A program made the position numbers and the translations under genes. A DNA stretch of 64,000 bases from an uncultured Agathobacter sp. (GTDB lineage Bacteria > Bacillota > Clostridia > Lachnospirales > Lachnospiraceae): the NCBI GenBank assembly GCA_934307695.1, contig CAKRCS010000004.1, forward strand, positions 62,001 through 126,000. The letters are read 5' to 3'. Positions 41,702-51,182 of this stretch are shown here, one piece after another (position 1 is the first letter of the stretch; every line of letters starts with the position of its first letter). Below the pieces are notes generated by a model. The model had not been told where the DNA came from, did not search any database, and saw only the letters and a program-made list of their open reading frames with translations.

Positions 41702-44164
41702 CTAAAGAATATTATCACATACATGTTTTCCGGCGGAACCATCCGCATTTACTACAAAACTGTCAAACATATTTTTTTCGGCGATATCATCAGTCTTCTT
41801 TCTGCTTTTTACATAATTTGCAAATGCATCCAGCCCAACTGTTGAGTCTAACATCATATATCCCCTATAATCTATGTGGTTAATTTCTTTTTTATTTTGT
41901 TCAAGTAACCAAGCTTCCCTATCCATTGTCTCAGGAAAATTTATCTCTAGGATTTTAAAACTATCATCTTTTTTATTTATAGTAATCAGTATATTGGTTC
42001 TATATGGGAAAAGATATATATATTCGTCATCAGATTGAAGCCCACACATATGCGAATTGTAATCTTCAAATCCCTTTGCATATTCAGAAATGTTCAAAAT
42101 TACTTTATAGCTCCTTTCCTTTTCGCAATATTTCACTATATATGGTCCTTCTGATGGTATAATCCAAATAAATCCGTTTTCTACAACAATATTTTCTATC
42201 GCAGCATTTTTCTTTCCTAATAAGCTATCTGGAACTTTTATCCTTTCTTTTATTCCTGTTTCTGGATTCCATTTAATTATCTCAGACATCATATTTAATG
42301 TTAAATAGAAATAAGGATGACTATATGTAAGGTTTCGGATTCCTGCCAATTCTGGGGATATCAAATAAAATTTATTTTCCCTTTCACTAAAACTCGCAAC
42401 TCCACAATTCTGAAGAAACGGCACCCAAAACTCTTTCTTCAAATTTACCCCACTATTTCCGAATATCATACCTGTCTTATTTTCAATGAATGAATTAATT
42501 GTTACATAGTTCATGTCATATGTCTGTAAAGTAAAACATTCCATATCCAATGTGAATATTGGATTCGGTTTTTCGAGCGGAAACATAACAATATAGTTAT
42601 TATAACGCTGTACCGTGGAAAAATGGATAAAATAATAAGCTCTATTTTCAATTTCTATAGATCTTTGTTCACCTGTAATTATATCATATTGTACAATATG
42701 GTTCGCTGTTTGTGGAATTAGGAACAATTTTTCATTATAATAATAAATGTCCCTGAAAAGTGACTCCTGATTCCAATTTTCTCCGTATATCTCTGTCACA
42801 AATTCAGCTTCTCCTGTCCGCAGATCTACCTTAAACAATCCATTAAATAAGTTATGTGTCATCCAAAATGTATCATTGTAAATAACACCATTATCACAAA
42901 GTAAACTATTTCTTTCAAATTCGCTCATATTCCTATTTTGATGCGAGTGAAGATATATTGGTTTTCCTGTAAAACCATATAGCATCACCAGAGAACTATA
43001 ATCCCCCATATAGGCATCACTTAATCCAATCGCCCGATTCAAATCCGATGTATCATCATAAATGCAATTATCTAGTAATTTAAATTGCTCTACCATATAT
43101 ATGTATGCCTTTAAGAAATCCGGATTCATGGCTTCTGCCGTCTGAAAACTTAATGGATGGGGACGCCACAATAACGTAATATCCTGATGTTCATAAAAAT
43201 ATTTCCAAACATTTTCTAAACGTTTAATTAGCAGATATCCATCCGAGATAATTCCGTTTAAATGCGTATTATATAAAAAAACTCTTCTATTTTTGCACTT
43301 TTGCTTCCACGATTCTGGCAATGCATCCCAATTCACTTTATAATTAACAACTGCATCTATTTTAGGTGATCCTAATGCTATAACTTTTTCAGGATTGGTC
43401 CACTTTATATATGTCTGCCGAATCTCCTCCGATTGCACAATAACTCTCCAGGCATTCTGTATGCCCGGCATTTTGCAGAAATTTTCATCTATTTTTGTTC
43501 CAAGCACAACATCATACGGAATGTACACAAGATGTTCTGTATACTCCACCAATTTTGTGCTAAAAAACTCTTCATGCACTCTGGTAACATAATTATACTG
43601 GTCATAAGGATTATGTATAAAAATATAATCCGGCTCCATATCTGCCAAATTATAATTCTTATAATCTATAACTTTTATATCAGAAGGAAAACTCTCTCCC
43701 TCATAATGCTCATGCCAGCAATCACTTTGCTTATCATAGCTTCTATATGGTATAGGCATAACAAGTACATTCACTCTTTGATCCGATCTGGCAGCCTGAT
43801 AAACGCTATCAAATGCATCCCACATAGAGGCTTTATATGGTAAAAATACAATAATCTTTCTGCACGGGATCTCATCTAACTGTTTAATAACTCCGCAAAT
43901 GCCATCACTTAATCGTTGGATACATTTATCTGAGACTATATCATTCGATACAATATGAACTAATTGGTCAAGTTCAGATAACAGACTCGAAACATCTTCT
44001 CGCTGCAGCTCCTTCTCCAGTTCAGCTTCTAATGTCATTAAATATTGTTGGCACTCCAGCAATATTTCCTGAGCACAATCCATCTCGACTGTATTCAATT
44101 TGGAACATAGCTTCTTTATGATTGTAAGACCATCTTTATATCGTTTTTTCTCATAGTCTCTCAT
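41702..44164 (-). CDS. TagF-like glycerophosphotransferase fused to a beta-propeller
   Basis: The 820-residue protein has a helical N terminus (1-95), then a CDP-glycerol:glycerophosphotransferase-like GT-B region (about 105-410) with FLPYKASMWDAF, ALGSPKIDAV, LLWRPHPLSFQ and LSDAYMGDYSSLVMLYG. The last 400 residues are repetitive beta-strands with blades such as GLFKVDLRTGEAEFV, HIVQYDIITGEQRS and EIIKWNPETGIKER, a kelch/quinoprotein-like propeller. TagF relatives polymerise or transfer glycerol phosphate and related polyol phosphates. The propeller could bind the acceptor. The donor may come from the TagD-like enzyme at 33654. I know no named family with this fusion. Confidence 0.8.
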   Translation of the reverse strand: MRDYEKKRYKDGLTIIKKLCSKLNTVEMDCAQEILLECQQYLMTLEAELEKELQREDVSSLLSELDQLVHIVSNDIVSDKCIQRLSDGICGVIKQLDEIPCRKIIVFLPYKASMWDAFDSVYQAARSDQRVNVLVMPIPYRSYDKQSDCWHEHYEGESFPSDIKVIDYKNYNLADMEPDYIFIHNPYDQYNYVTRVHEEFFSTKLVEYTEHLVYIPYDVVLGTKIDENFCKMPGIQNAWRVIVQSEEIRQTYIKWTNPEKVIALGSPKIDAVVNYKVNWDALPESWKQKCKNRRVFLYNTHLNGIISDGYLLIKRLENVWKYFYEHQDITLLWRPHPLSFQTAEAMNPDFLKAYIYMVEQFKLLDNCIYDDTSDLNRAIGLSDAYMGDYSSLVMLYGFTGKPIYLHSHQNRNMSEFERNSLLCDNGVIYNDTFWMTHNLFNGLFKVDLRTGEAEFVTEIYGENWNQESLFRDIYYYNEKLFLIPQTANHIVQYDIITGEQRSIEIENRAYYFIHFSTVQRYNNYIVMFPLEKPNPIFTLDMECFTLQTYDMNYVTINSFIENKTGMIFGNSGVNLKKEFWVPFLQNCGVASFSERENKFYLISPELAGIRNLTYSHPYFYLTLNMMSEIIKWNPETGIKERIKVPDSLLGKKNAAIENIVVENGFIWIIPSEGPYIVKYCEKERSYKVILNISEYAKGFEDYNSHMCGLQSDDEYIYLFPYRTNILITINKKDDSFKILEINFPETMDREAWLLEQNKKEINHIDYRGYMMLDSTVGLDAFANYVKSRKKTDDIAEKNMFDSFVVNADGSAGKHVCDNIL

Positions 44165-44191
44165 ATAGTTTCTCCGTTTTATAACACTTTG

Positions 44192-45274
44192 CTATACCGC
44201 GTAAAGCACAATTTCTAAATATGCGTTGCTATACATCCGTAAATAAAATCTGTAATCATCACTTATAGACTGAATAAATGCAGGAATCTCGTACAAGTCC
44301 TCATCCTTATGGTATAACGAAATTGCCATGCGTGGATGATTCTTATGAATAGTCTGTGCTGCACCTTGCAAAGTTTTCAATTCAAAGCCTTCTACATCTA
44401 ATTTAATAAACGATACTTTTTCCTCATAATCGCCAAGGAACGCATCAATCCCTACCGTTGTGATTTTATTTTCACATTCGTCTTCAGTCAGGTAAGTTGT
44501 ATCATCTCCATTCGATACAATTCCTATTTCCATGTTATGATCTGAAAGCCCAGCATTTATCAGTTCCACATTGAACCATTGCTTGTTTTCTATGATGTCA
44601 TGACAAATCTCATAATTTCTTTTATCCGGCTCAAAGCTAATTACTTTTTTATAGCCGCACTCTTTATTCCATTGAATGAATCGTTCTAAAGAATCGCAAC
44701 GGAAACAACCTCCATCAATCACTATTTCCTCATTTAAAGGCATTAAAAAATCATCAAAATATTGTTTGTTTTCATAACATATAGTATTGATATATAGATA
44801 TTTTTTAATTCTTGCTTCTGGAATCCCTGCACCTATCATATCATTTTTGATTTCATCATAATAATCAGGCGTTGCAATATAATAAATTGTTTTGTCATCA
44901 TCCTCCGCTATCATCCTCTCCCACGTATATTTCGGAATATGCGGATATAACATTTCAATATTCTGCGGTTTTCTATCACCAATTGCATGCCAGCTAACCT
45001 CTCCAAAGAATGGAACATACAAGTATCCCACTGTACCTTTTCTCTGCTGTTCAAGCTCATAATATTTTTTCGCATTTTGTCCAAACCCATATAGCACAAG
45101 TTTTCCCCCCTGTGCCACTTCCTCCATCATATCTACATATTGCTGATATGCGGGATCCGGCTCAATGCCGCATAATCGAATTGCTTCATTCAGATAGCGT
45201 AAATCTTTCGTTTTGGATAAGTTTATAAGATTCTTATACAGCTGAGCAGAAATCCCATCTTCAAATTTGATCAT
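44192..45274 (-). CDS. FkbM-family methyltransferase with Rossmann N terminus
   Basis: The 360-residue protein has a Rossmann-like module (KLVLYGFGQNAKKYYEL, about 55-140) and a C-terminal SAM-dependent FkbM domain (about 180-345): VIDGGCFRCDSLERF, KVISFEPDKRNYEI, and FIKLDVEGFELKTLQGA, the family hallmark. FkbM enzymes O-methylate sugars or polyketides. The C-terminal SLYHKDEDLYEIPAF segment is shared with the FkbM domain of the 47717 protein (CVYHKPEDIITI), showing common descent. It probably methylates a residue of the glycan. Confidence 0.88.
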   Translation of the reverse strand: MIKFEDGISAQLYKNLINLSKTKDLRYLNEAIRLCGIEPDPAYQQYVDMMEEVAQGGKLVLYGFGQNAKKYYELEQQRKGTVGYLYVPFFGEVSWHAIGDRKPQNIEMLYPHIPKYTWERMIAEDDDKTIYYIATPDYYDEIKNDMIGAGIPEARIKKYLYINTICYENKQYFDDFLMPLNEEIVIDGGCFRCDSLERFIQWNKECGYKKVISFEPDKRNYEICHDIIENKQWFNVELINAGLSDHNMEIGIVSNGDDTTYLTEDECENKITTVGIDAFLGDYEEKVSFIKLDVEGFELKTLQGAAQTIHKNHPRMAISLYHKDEDLYEIPAFIQSISDDYRFYLRMYSNAYLEIVLYAV

Positions 45275-45285
45275 ATGTTTGTCCC

Positions 45286-45933
45286 CTATCTAACTTCTTT
45301 AATCACTTCAAATCCTTCTGCATACATAGTATCTATACAGTAGCCCCATATCTTATTCTGCATGATTACATTTTCAAACAATCGATTTTCTCCTCCAGCC
45401 ATCATCCGCTGGTGTTCAATTCCATATGCAGCAAGCGCTTCCTTTTTCTTCTCAATATATCCTGAGATATCGAAAAATACTCTTGGATTATATGATGTCT
45501 CTGTTATGTATATATTGCTTCTGTAAACATACAAGTTTTGCACATGCCTTGCAGCCACTTTACATAATTCAGCAGCCTTGATGTGGTCGTGGTTCATGTC
45601 ATATTCCGAGTGCATAAATACCGTGTCAATATTTAGATCTGTAATTACAGTCTCTATACGCTGCATAATTGCTGTTGTGTATTCTAAATTGCAGTTTGGA
45701 AGCTTTTCGAAATCTGAAATATCCGTAATACCCAGGATTTCACAGACTCTCTTATTTTCCTCCAGACTCGTATCAACCGCAGTATATTTATTAAATTTTG
45801 ACTCTTTTACATAGTTATCAGTCAGAACTAATTTATATACATTTTTCCCTTCCGCAGACAATCGAGCTGCTGTCCCGCCGACGCCCAGATCTGTATCGTC
45901 ATAATGTGCACCAACTAATAGAATATTCTGCAT
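45286..45933 (-). CDS. PIG-L/LmbE-family deacetylase
   Basis: The 215-residue protein has the zinc motif AHYDDTDLGVGGTAARL near the N terminus (AHxDD) and HSEYDMNHDHIKAAEL (HxxDH) near residue 110, the pattern of the GlcNAc-PI and mycothiol-type N-deacetylases. It should remove the acetyl group from an N-acetylated sugar, exposing an amine that other enzymes here (methyltransferases or acyltransferases) could use. No signal peptide is present, so it acts on a nucleotide sugar or lipid-linked intermediate in the cytoplasm. Confidence 0.9.
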   Translation of the reverse strand: MQNILLVGAHYDDTDLGVGGTAARLSAEGKNVYKLVLTDNYVKESKFNKYTAVDTSLEENKRVCEILGITDISDFEKLPNCNLEYTTAIMQRIETVITDLNIDTVFMHSEYDMNHDHIKAAELCKVAARHVQNLYVYRSNIYITETSYNPRVFFDISGYIEKKKEALAAYGIEHQRMMAGGENRLFENVIMQNKIWGYCIDTMYAEGFEVIKEVR

Positions 45934-45957
45934 CTTTTTCCCTTTCTGCTACTCCAA

Positions 45958-47094
45958 TTACTTTTTCCGCATCCAAAAGCTTCCACCATGAATCGAGCCA
46001 CCTTCAAACGGCCATGCACTTTCCATTTCTGTCCGATATAGCTTTTCCATTTGATTCTGGAAATACAATATCTCGAATTGCTCATTATATTGCAGAAAAC
46101 CTCTTAGTAAAAATAGCTCATTCAATACAAAACCCTGCTTTGTCCATTCATGCGGATACTCAAACGGGAAGAAAATATCATGTAAATGAATGATTACACC
46201 GGATTTCAGCCGGGGAAGGATATGAAAGAACAAATAATTTACATCCGACTGTGCTTTTGATACATGTGTTGAATCGATAAACAGAACATCACCAGCCTCT
46301 AATTGATCAAAAAAATCTATTTCAATTTCCTGAAGTCCTTTTTCCATCAGATGAATATGATCCGACGTCTTTATTACCTCTCTTAAGGTGTCCGCATATG
46401 GCTCAATAAAAGTGAGCTCTACTGTATTATCTAAACAGTATTCATTTACATCTAAAGTAAGCGCAGAAGTCCATCCGCTTCCGACTTCAATCCAATGCTT
46501 GGGTCTTAAAATGTTAAGCATACAGAATAACGCAACTGCATCTCCATCTGTAAACGAGGTATTGTCCATACGAAATCTATAATCAGACGTTTCATCCATA
46601 TTTTTCCATTTTGGAACCTTAGGATATAATGCCATCATTTTGTCTAAATAGCTTTTTTGAACATTAAGGTTTAGATCAACCCCCGGAATATTCACTTTTC
46701 CCATTTCATCTAATCGTGCATAATCCGGCAATTTACAAATATCACTTGCATTGGGATACAAACTATAAAAATGTGCGATTGGGAAAAAATGTTCATAACC
46801 TGCATTATAAAAGCTATTAAGTATTAATTCTGTCACTTCCGGTTTCAAGACATTACTATAATGCTGACATAAAGTTATATACAAATCATCCGGATGTTCC
46901 GGTGAAACCAGCACCACGCACTCTTGTTCCTGTGACACGAAATAATCTAACGGATAACACATGATTCCGTCTATCTGCTTTTCCCATTTGCTCTTATCGC
47001 TATCAATAAAAGCCTCTGCTTTTAAATCGTATAATTGCAATTCCTTTTGAATTCTCTTGCCTCTGATACCGGCTCCTGCAATCAGCAGCTTCAT
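45958..47094 (-). CDS. SAM-dependent methyltransferase with Rossmann N terminus
   Basis: The 378-residue protein starts directly with the Rossmann module (LLIAGAGIRGKRIQKEL, AEAFIDSDKSKWEKQ; 1-110). A linker follows, then a class I methyltransferase of the Methyltransf_24 type (about 185-330): HWIEVGSGWTSALTLDVNE, LTFIEPYADTL, DVLFIDSTHVSKAQSDVNY and GVIIHLHDIFFPF. It ends at the start of the neighbouring methyltransferase, with no gap between the genes. It probably methylates a sugar or aglycone. The substrate is unknown. Confidence 0.85.
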   Translation of the reverse strand: MKLLIAGAGIRGKRIQKELQLYDLKAEAFIDSDKSKWEKQIDGIMCYPLDYFVSQEQECVVLVSPEHPDDLYITLCQHYSNVLKPEVTELILNSFYNAGYEHFFPIAHFYSLYPNASDICKLPDYARLDEMGKVNIPGVDLNLNVQKSYLDKMMALYPKVPKWKNMDETSDYRFRMDNTSFTDGDAVALFCMLNILRPKHWIEVGSGWTSALTLDVNEYCLDNTVELTFIEPYADTLREVIKTSDHIHLMEKGLQEIEIDFFDQLEAGDVLFIDSTHVSKAQSDVNYLFFHILPRLKSGVIIHLHDIFFPFEYPHEWTKQGFVLNELFLLRGFLQYNEQFEILYFQNQMEKLYRTEMESAWPFEGGSIHGGSFWMRKK

Positions 47095-47673
47095 TTATTT
47101 TCCTCCCCACAGCGCATTAAATCGAATATCACAATATGGTTCTGACCAGCCACGCATTGTTTCAAATCCGTATGCGTGAAACTGACCTTCACTATATAAC
47201 ATATGCTTTGAATCATGTGAAACAGTTGGTAATTCCCCAATAAAAATACCACTCTTGGTTACACGCTTCATTTCACCAATAACCTGATCTACATATTCCT
47301 GTGATGGGAAATACAAAAACACGCCCCACGAAAAGCATTTATCAAAATACTTGTCCTTAAACGGAATATCATTTGCCTCAGAATATACAGCACTCTTCTG
47401 ATAAAACTCCATGCATCGGTTCACCAACGTCTTGGAAAAATCAATTCCTATGTACTCGCAATCCATGTATTGAGCTAGACCACCAGCCCCGCATCCAACT
47501 TCAAGGACTCGATCCGTAGGCTTTATATCTAATATTTCCATAATTCTATCTGCTGTCTCTTTCATATCCGCAGTAGATTTTTCCCAACCATCAAAAACAC
47601 GGATATCTTCCTTCGTTCCTTCCATTGCACCTTTTTGTGTCCAGATTTCCTTCCATGTGCCACTATATTCCAT
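47095..47673 (-). CDS. Class I SAM-dependent methyltransferase
   Basis: The 192-residue protein has motif I VLEVGCGAGGLAQYM (about 57-71), YIGIDFSKTLVNRC (motif II) and DKCFSWGVFLYFP, the UbiE/Methyltransf_11 pattern. The ATG at 47673 follows GGAGG at eight bases. A TTG four codons earlier has no ribosome site. It has no Rossmann module of the operon type. With the neighbouring FkbM and Methyltransf_24 genes, the operon encodes four methyltransferase domains, implying a heavily methylated product. Confidence 0.85.
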   Translation of the reverse strand: MEYSGTWKEIWTQKGAMEGTKEDIRVFDGWEKSTADMKETADRIMEILDIKPTDRVLEVGCGAGGLAQYMDCEYIGIDFSKTLVNRCMEFYQKSAVYSEANDIPFKDKYFDKCFSWGVFLYFPSQEYVDQVIGEMKRVTKSGIFIGELPTVSHDSKHMLYSEGQFHAYGFETMRGWSEPYCDIRFNALWGGK

Positions 47674-47716
47674 GTATTCCTCCAACTTTCAATGTAATCT
47701 TACATGTGCAAAATAA

Positions 47717-50026
47717 TTAGATAGCGTACAATACTGATTCCGCAAAATCAAGATATGAATAATGTCTCAGATACAATTTATACGCTGGGTTAAAATCTAA
47801 AATTAACTTCGAAATCGTAATTATATCTTCTGGTTTATGATACACACAAATAGCCAATTTCGGTTTCCACATTCTAATAGTTTTTTCCGCGCCTTTTAAT
47901 GCTTCTAACTCGGTTCCCTCAATATCCATCTTAATAAAAGTTGCCCTCTCCCCGTTTAATATTTCATCAATTCCAATGGTCTCTATTTGTTCGCCACTAG
48001 TGTTTTCATCCTCACATACATAGGATAGCTGATTTCCATATGAATTAAAATGTAGTGTCGTACTTCTAGACCAACACCCCTTATTATATATTGAAACAAC
48101 ATCCGACAACTTTTCTCTTTCAATATTATTTTTACATAATATAAAATTGTTTTGGTCTGGTTCAAAAATGTAAATATGCTTAAATGTCTTTGCCCATGCC
48201 GCGAAACGAATAGCCGTCATTCCATCATATCCTCCAGCATCGACAAATACCTCATCCTCTTCATGATACAAAAAAGGCAAGTCAAAATATTGAGCGTCAC
48301 AAATCTGTTTAGCCTGCGTACCCCAATTAATAATTTTATGCTCTGGCACACCTTGCTTTATTAATTGAGATACTATTTCCTCTGCATATTCCGTTGGGGT
48401 AACAACTACATAGTCATAATCCCTATCCTTTTCCAAAATGGCAGGGCTAAATACGTTCAGCCCCTCTATTTCGGTTCCTTGCTTCTTTGCCGCACTATCA
48501 ATAAAGGCTTTCCAATGACCCGGTAACTGTTTAGTGAGCCAATAACCTTCTTTTCCCGCTCCATAAACATAATTCTTATGCGTCCCAAGAAGAGAGCCTA
48601 TCATCTTCTCCGTATATGGTTGACTGCATAAAAGTTTTTCTACTAATCCCTCTCCAGAGCCAGTCATCGAATCGAGAATTCTTAAACGAAATAGCTCTCT
48701 TGATATTCCATCCTCTAAATGCGTATAAATAAATCTGCAAACTTTTATACTCTCTATTATCTCTTTTTCAAAATTCTTCCCACTCACATCTACTTTAGGT
48801 CGTTCTTGTATATTCCAACTTTCTAAAGCCGTTTTTTTCCTTGGTATAATTTGAAAAATACTTGTTCCAATTTCCATAAATGAAAAAACATTTTGAAATC
48901 CATCTTTTCTTAATTCTTCTACAATATCATGTGGATTATCAATCGTAACTATCATAACAGAATCTGTCTTATTGACTTTATTAAGCGGTACACAAACCAC
49001 TCCATCTATCAGCATTCCATGAATTGCTTCATTTCTATCGCATAAATAGTCTACATGTATTCCGCGTTGCCTCAAATAATGTATTAATCTTTTTGCATTC
49101 TTACCAGCACCATATAGAACTAGTTTTTTATTTTTCAAGGATAGCATATCAGTTATCAAAGATGCTGGGTCCATCAAATCACTAGGCTCATCTTCGCTCA
49201 TAAATTTTGGAAGTAACTCTTCAAATTCTTGCTTCCAGCCTGCAAGCATATACCGATCAAGCATATATAAATAAAATGCATATTTACTCCCAAATAAATG
49301 AATCATTTCTTGCTCTGTTGTATGATCTACCATGTATTTTCCTATATCAATACAATTCTGCTTAAATGAGGGATCAACCCTTGTTCCCATATCTTTGTGC
49401 CAGCGATAATGGACTAAATCTTCATCAAGATATATAGTCTCCCTCTCCATAAAAGTACGAAACATCATATCATAATCTTGAGATGTTGTAAGAGTTAAAT
49501 TAAAGGTTCCGACTTCGTCAATAAATTTTTTAGGGATCAAAACTGTGACTATCGTTATTAAGCTATAGAGCAGCGGATAAATTCCTCTCGTAATCATCTT
49601 TTTATCAAAGTGTTCACAAGGAATCATTACTCTCTTAAGCCTTTCCTCATCCTGCAAATAAAGGCTCCAGCCTGACCACACAATTGCATATTGTTCTCCC
49701 GCTTTTTGTATGGCCGCAATCTGTTTTTCAATTTTTTGAGGATGTAGTAAATCATCATGTGGCAAAAATTGAAAATATTCTCCAGTCATTTGCTCTAACC
49801 CAACATTAAGAGCACTTGATACTCCTCCATTTTCTTTTGCAAAGTATCTAATTCTATTTCCATATGACAATGCAATTTCTTCTGTACTATCTGTAGATCC
49901 GTCATTAATAACGATAATTTCAATATTTGGATAGGTCTGTCCTAATGCACTGTCAATTGCCTCACGCATATAATTTTCACCATTATAAATAGGAATTACA
50001 ATTGTTACTTTTGGGTATTTTTTCAT
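47717..50026 (-). CDS. GT2 glycosyltransferase - two Rossmann modules - FkbM methyltransferase fusion
   Basis: The product has about 769 residues and at least four units. A GT2 (GT-A) domain comes first (IVIPIYNGENYMREAIDSAL, INDGSTDSTEE, FLPHDDLLHPQ; about 5-260). A first Rossmann module follows (LVLYGAGKNAKRLIHYL, VDYLCDRNE; about 305-385), then a second (YVYGAGKEGYWL, KAFIDSAAK; about 490-575). It ends in an FkbM methyltransferase (VFVDAGGYDGMTAIRFA, YIFEPDQNNFIL, FIKMDIEGTELEALKGAE; about 590-769). It could add a sugar and methylate it in one protein. The start at 50026 has GGAG nine bases upstream. The codons before it (TTG, ATG) lack a site. Confidence 0.88.
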   Translation of the reverse strand: MKKYPKVTIVIPIYNGENYMREAIDSALGQTYPNIEIIVINDGSTDSTEEIALSYGNRIRYFAKENGGVSSALNVGLEQMTGEYFQFLPHDDLLHPQKIEKQIAAIQKAGEQYAIVWSGWSLYLQDEERLKRVMIPCEHFDKKMITRGIYPLLYSLITIVTVLIPKKFIDEVGTFNLTLTTSQDYDMMFRTFMERETIYLDEDLVHYRWHKDMGTRVDPSFKQNCIDIGKYMVDHTTEQEMIHLFGSKYAFYLYMLDRYMLAGWKQEFEELLPKFMSEDEPSDLMDPASLITDMLSLKNKKLVLYGAGKNAKRLIHYLRQRGIHVDYLCDRNEAIHGMLIDGVVCVPLNKVNKTDSVMIVTIDNPHDIVEELRKDGFQNVFSFMEIGTSIFQIIPRKKTALESWNIQERPKVDVSGKNFEKEIIESIKVCRFIYTHLEDGISRELFRLRILDSMTGSGEGLVEKLLCSQPYTEKMIGSLLGTHKNYVYGAGKEGYWLTKQLPGHWKAFIDSAAKKQGTEIEGLNVFSPAILEKDRDYDYVVVTPTEYAEEIVSQLIKQGVPEHKIINWGTQAKQICDAQYFDLPFLYHEEDEVFVDAGGYDGMTAIRFAAWAKTFKHIYIFEPDQNNFILCKNNIEREKLSDVVSIYNKGCWSRSTTLHFNSYGNQLSYVCEDENTSGEQIETIGIDEILNGERATFIKMDIEGTELEALKGAEKTIRMWKPKLAICVYHKPEDIITISKLILDFNPAYKLYLRHYSYLDFAESVLYAI

Positions 50027-50047
50027 CGTATTAATCTCCATCAATTA

Positions 50048-51148
50048 TTAAGGTTCGTATGTTAAACTATAAACAACTTTTTCCCTCATTTTCGCCAATT
50101 CACTTTTCCCATCCTTATCCCACCACGTTGATGAGTAATGATGGATTGAACGCGTCTGCATCGTTATTGCACTTTCAATTTGCAACGTATTTTCTGGCGC
50201 AAATACTTCGCTTGGGAAAATTGCTGTATTATTGATTACTTGGTATCTATTGTCATGTTTGAACCCGTATTTCAAAATAGCATCTAGCTGATAAACCGCG
50301 CACGGTGTAAGATTCATCTCTTTTTCATCTAAAAAATGAAGACCGTTATAAGTATTTATCAAATATTCGAGTATTGGGTGGTGCGCCACTGAACCAAATC
50401 CCAATCCAAAATTTATATAATTGTTTCTCTCAAATCCACAGAAAAAATCATATTGCAAAAAATCGTCTAAATTCTTTACAAGTTCAACATCTGTGTCTAG
50501 ATATATTCCCCCATATTCATTTAGTACATCAATTCTCGCATAGTCCGATACAAATGCCCATTTTCCGTTTTCATATGCTTCTTGAGTATATTGGCATTTT
50601 CTTACATCATAGTTCGTTTCGTCCCACCGAATCACTTCATAATCTGGGCAATATTTCCCCCATGATTCCATGTATAGTCTGAATTGTTTCGGAATTTCTC
50701 CCTTCCCAAACCAGCAATAATGAATCTTATTCGGAATAATTTGTGGTTTGCCTTTTTCTACTGTAAAATCCTGTGGATCATATAGCTCTTCTAATACATA
50801 ATCTATATAACAGGATGTATTTTGTAATCCCTCTATATGTTGTAATTGATTCAATATCTCAAACACATACGAACTTGTAATTAAAATAGCATCTCTCTCT
50901 GTTTTACTATTTACAAATTGTTGTAATGAGATTACCGGGAAACTACTATTTTCTATTGCAATCATTTTTCCCTGCTGATTAGGGTTATTATCAATAAAGC
51001 CTTTCAGATGCGAAATGATTCCAGTTGTTTTATATTTTAAGACAAAGTTTTTCCCTTTTTCTCCGCAACCAAATAGCCATACCGACAAATCTTCATGTTG
51101 TATATCTTTCATAAACTGACCAAATGAACATTTATGTATCTTTGCCAT
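50048..51148 (-). CDS. GT32-like glycosyltransferase with Rossmann N terminus
   Basis: The 366-residue protein has an N-terminal Rossmann module (SVWLFGCGEKGKNFVL, LKGFIDNNPNQQGKM; about 18-120). A capsular/OCH1-type sugar transferase domain follows: IPNKIHYCWFGKGEIPKQF, FVSDYARIDVLNEYGGIYLD and the DxD in LDTDVELV (about 215-220). The segment ends IHHYSSTWWDK, typical of GT32 proteins. It is cytoplasmic and transfers a hexose-type residue from a nucleotide sugar. Its start follows AAGGA. Confidence 0.87.
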   Translation of the reverse strand: MAKIHKCSFGQFMKDIQHEDLSVWLFGCGEKGKNFVLKYKTTGIISHLKGFIDNNPNQQGKMIAIENSSFPVISLQQFVNSKTERDAILITSSYVFEILNQLQHIEGLQNTSCYIDYVLEELYDPQDFTVEKGKPQIIPNKIHYCWFGKGEIPKQFRLYMESWGKYCPDYEVIRWDETNYDVRKCQYTQEAYENGKWAFVSDYARIDVLNEYGGIYLDTDVELVKNLDDFLQYDFFCGFERNNYINFGLGFGSVAHHPILEYLINTYNGLHFLDEKEMNLTPCAVYQLDAILKYGFKHDNRYQVINNTAIFPSEVFAPENTLQIESAITMQTRSIHHYSSTWWDKDGKSELAKMREKVVYSLTYEP

Positions 51149-51182
51149 AATTGAATTCCTTATAATTTCTTCTACAATAATT

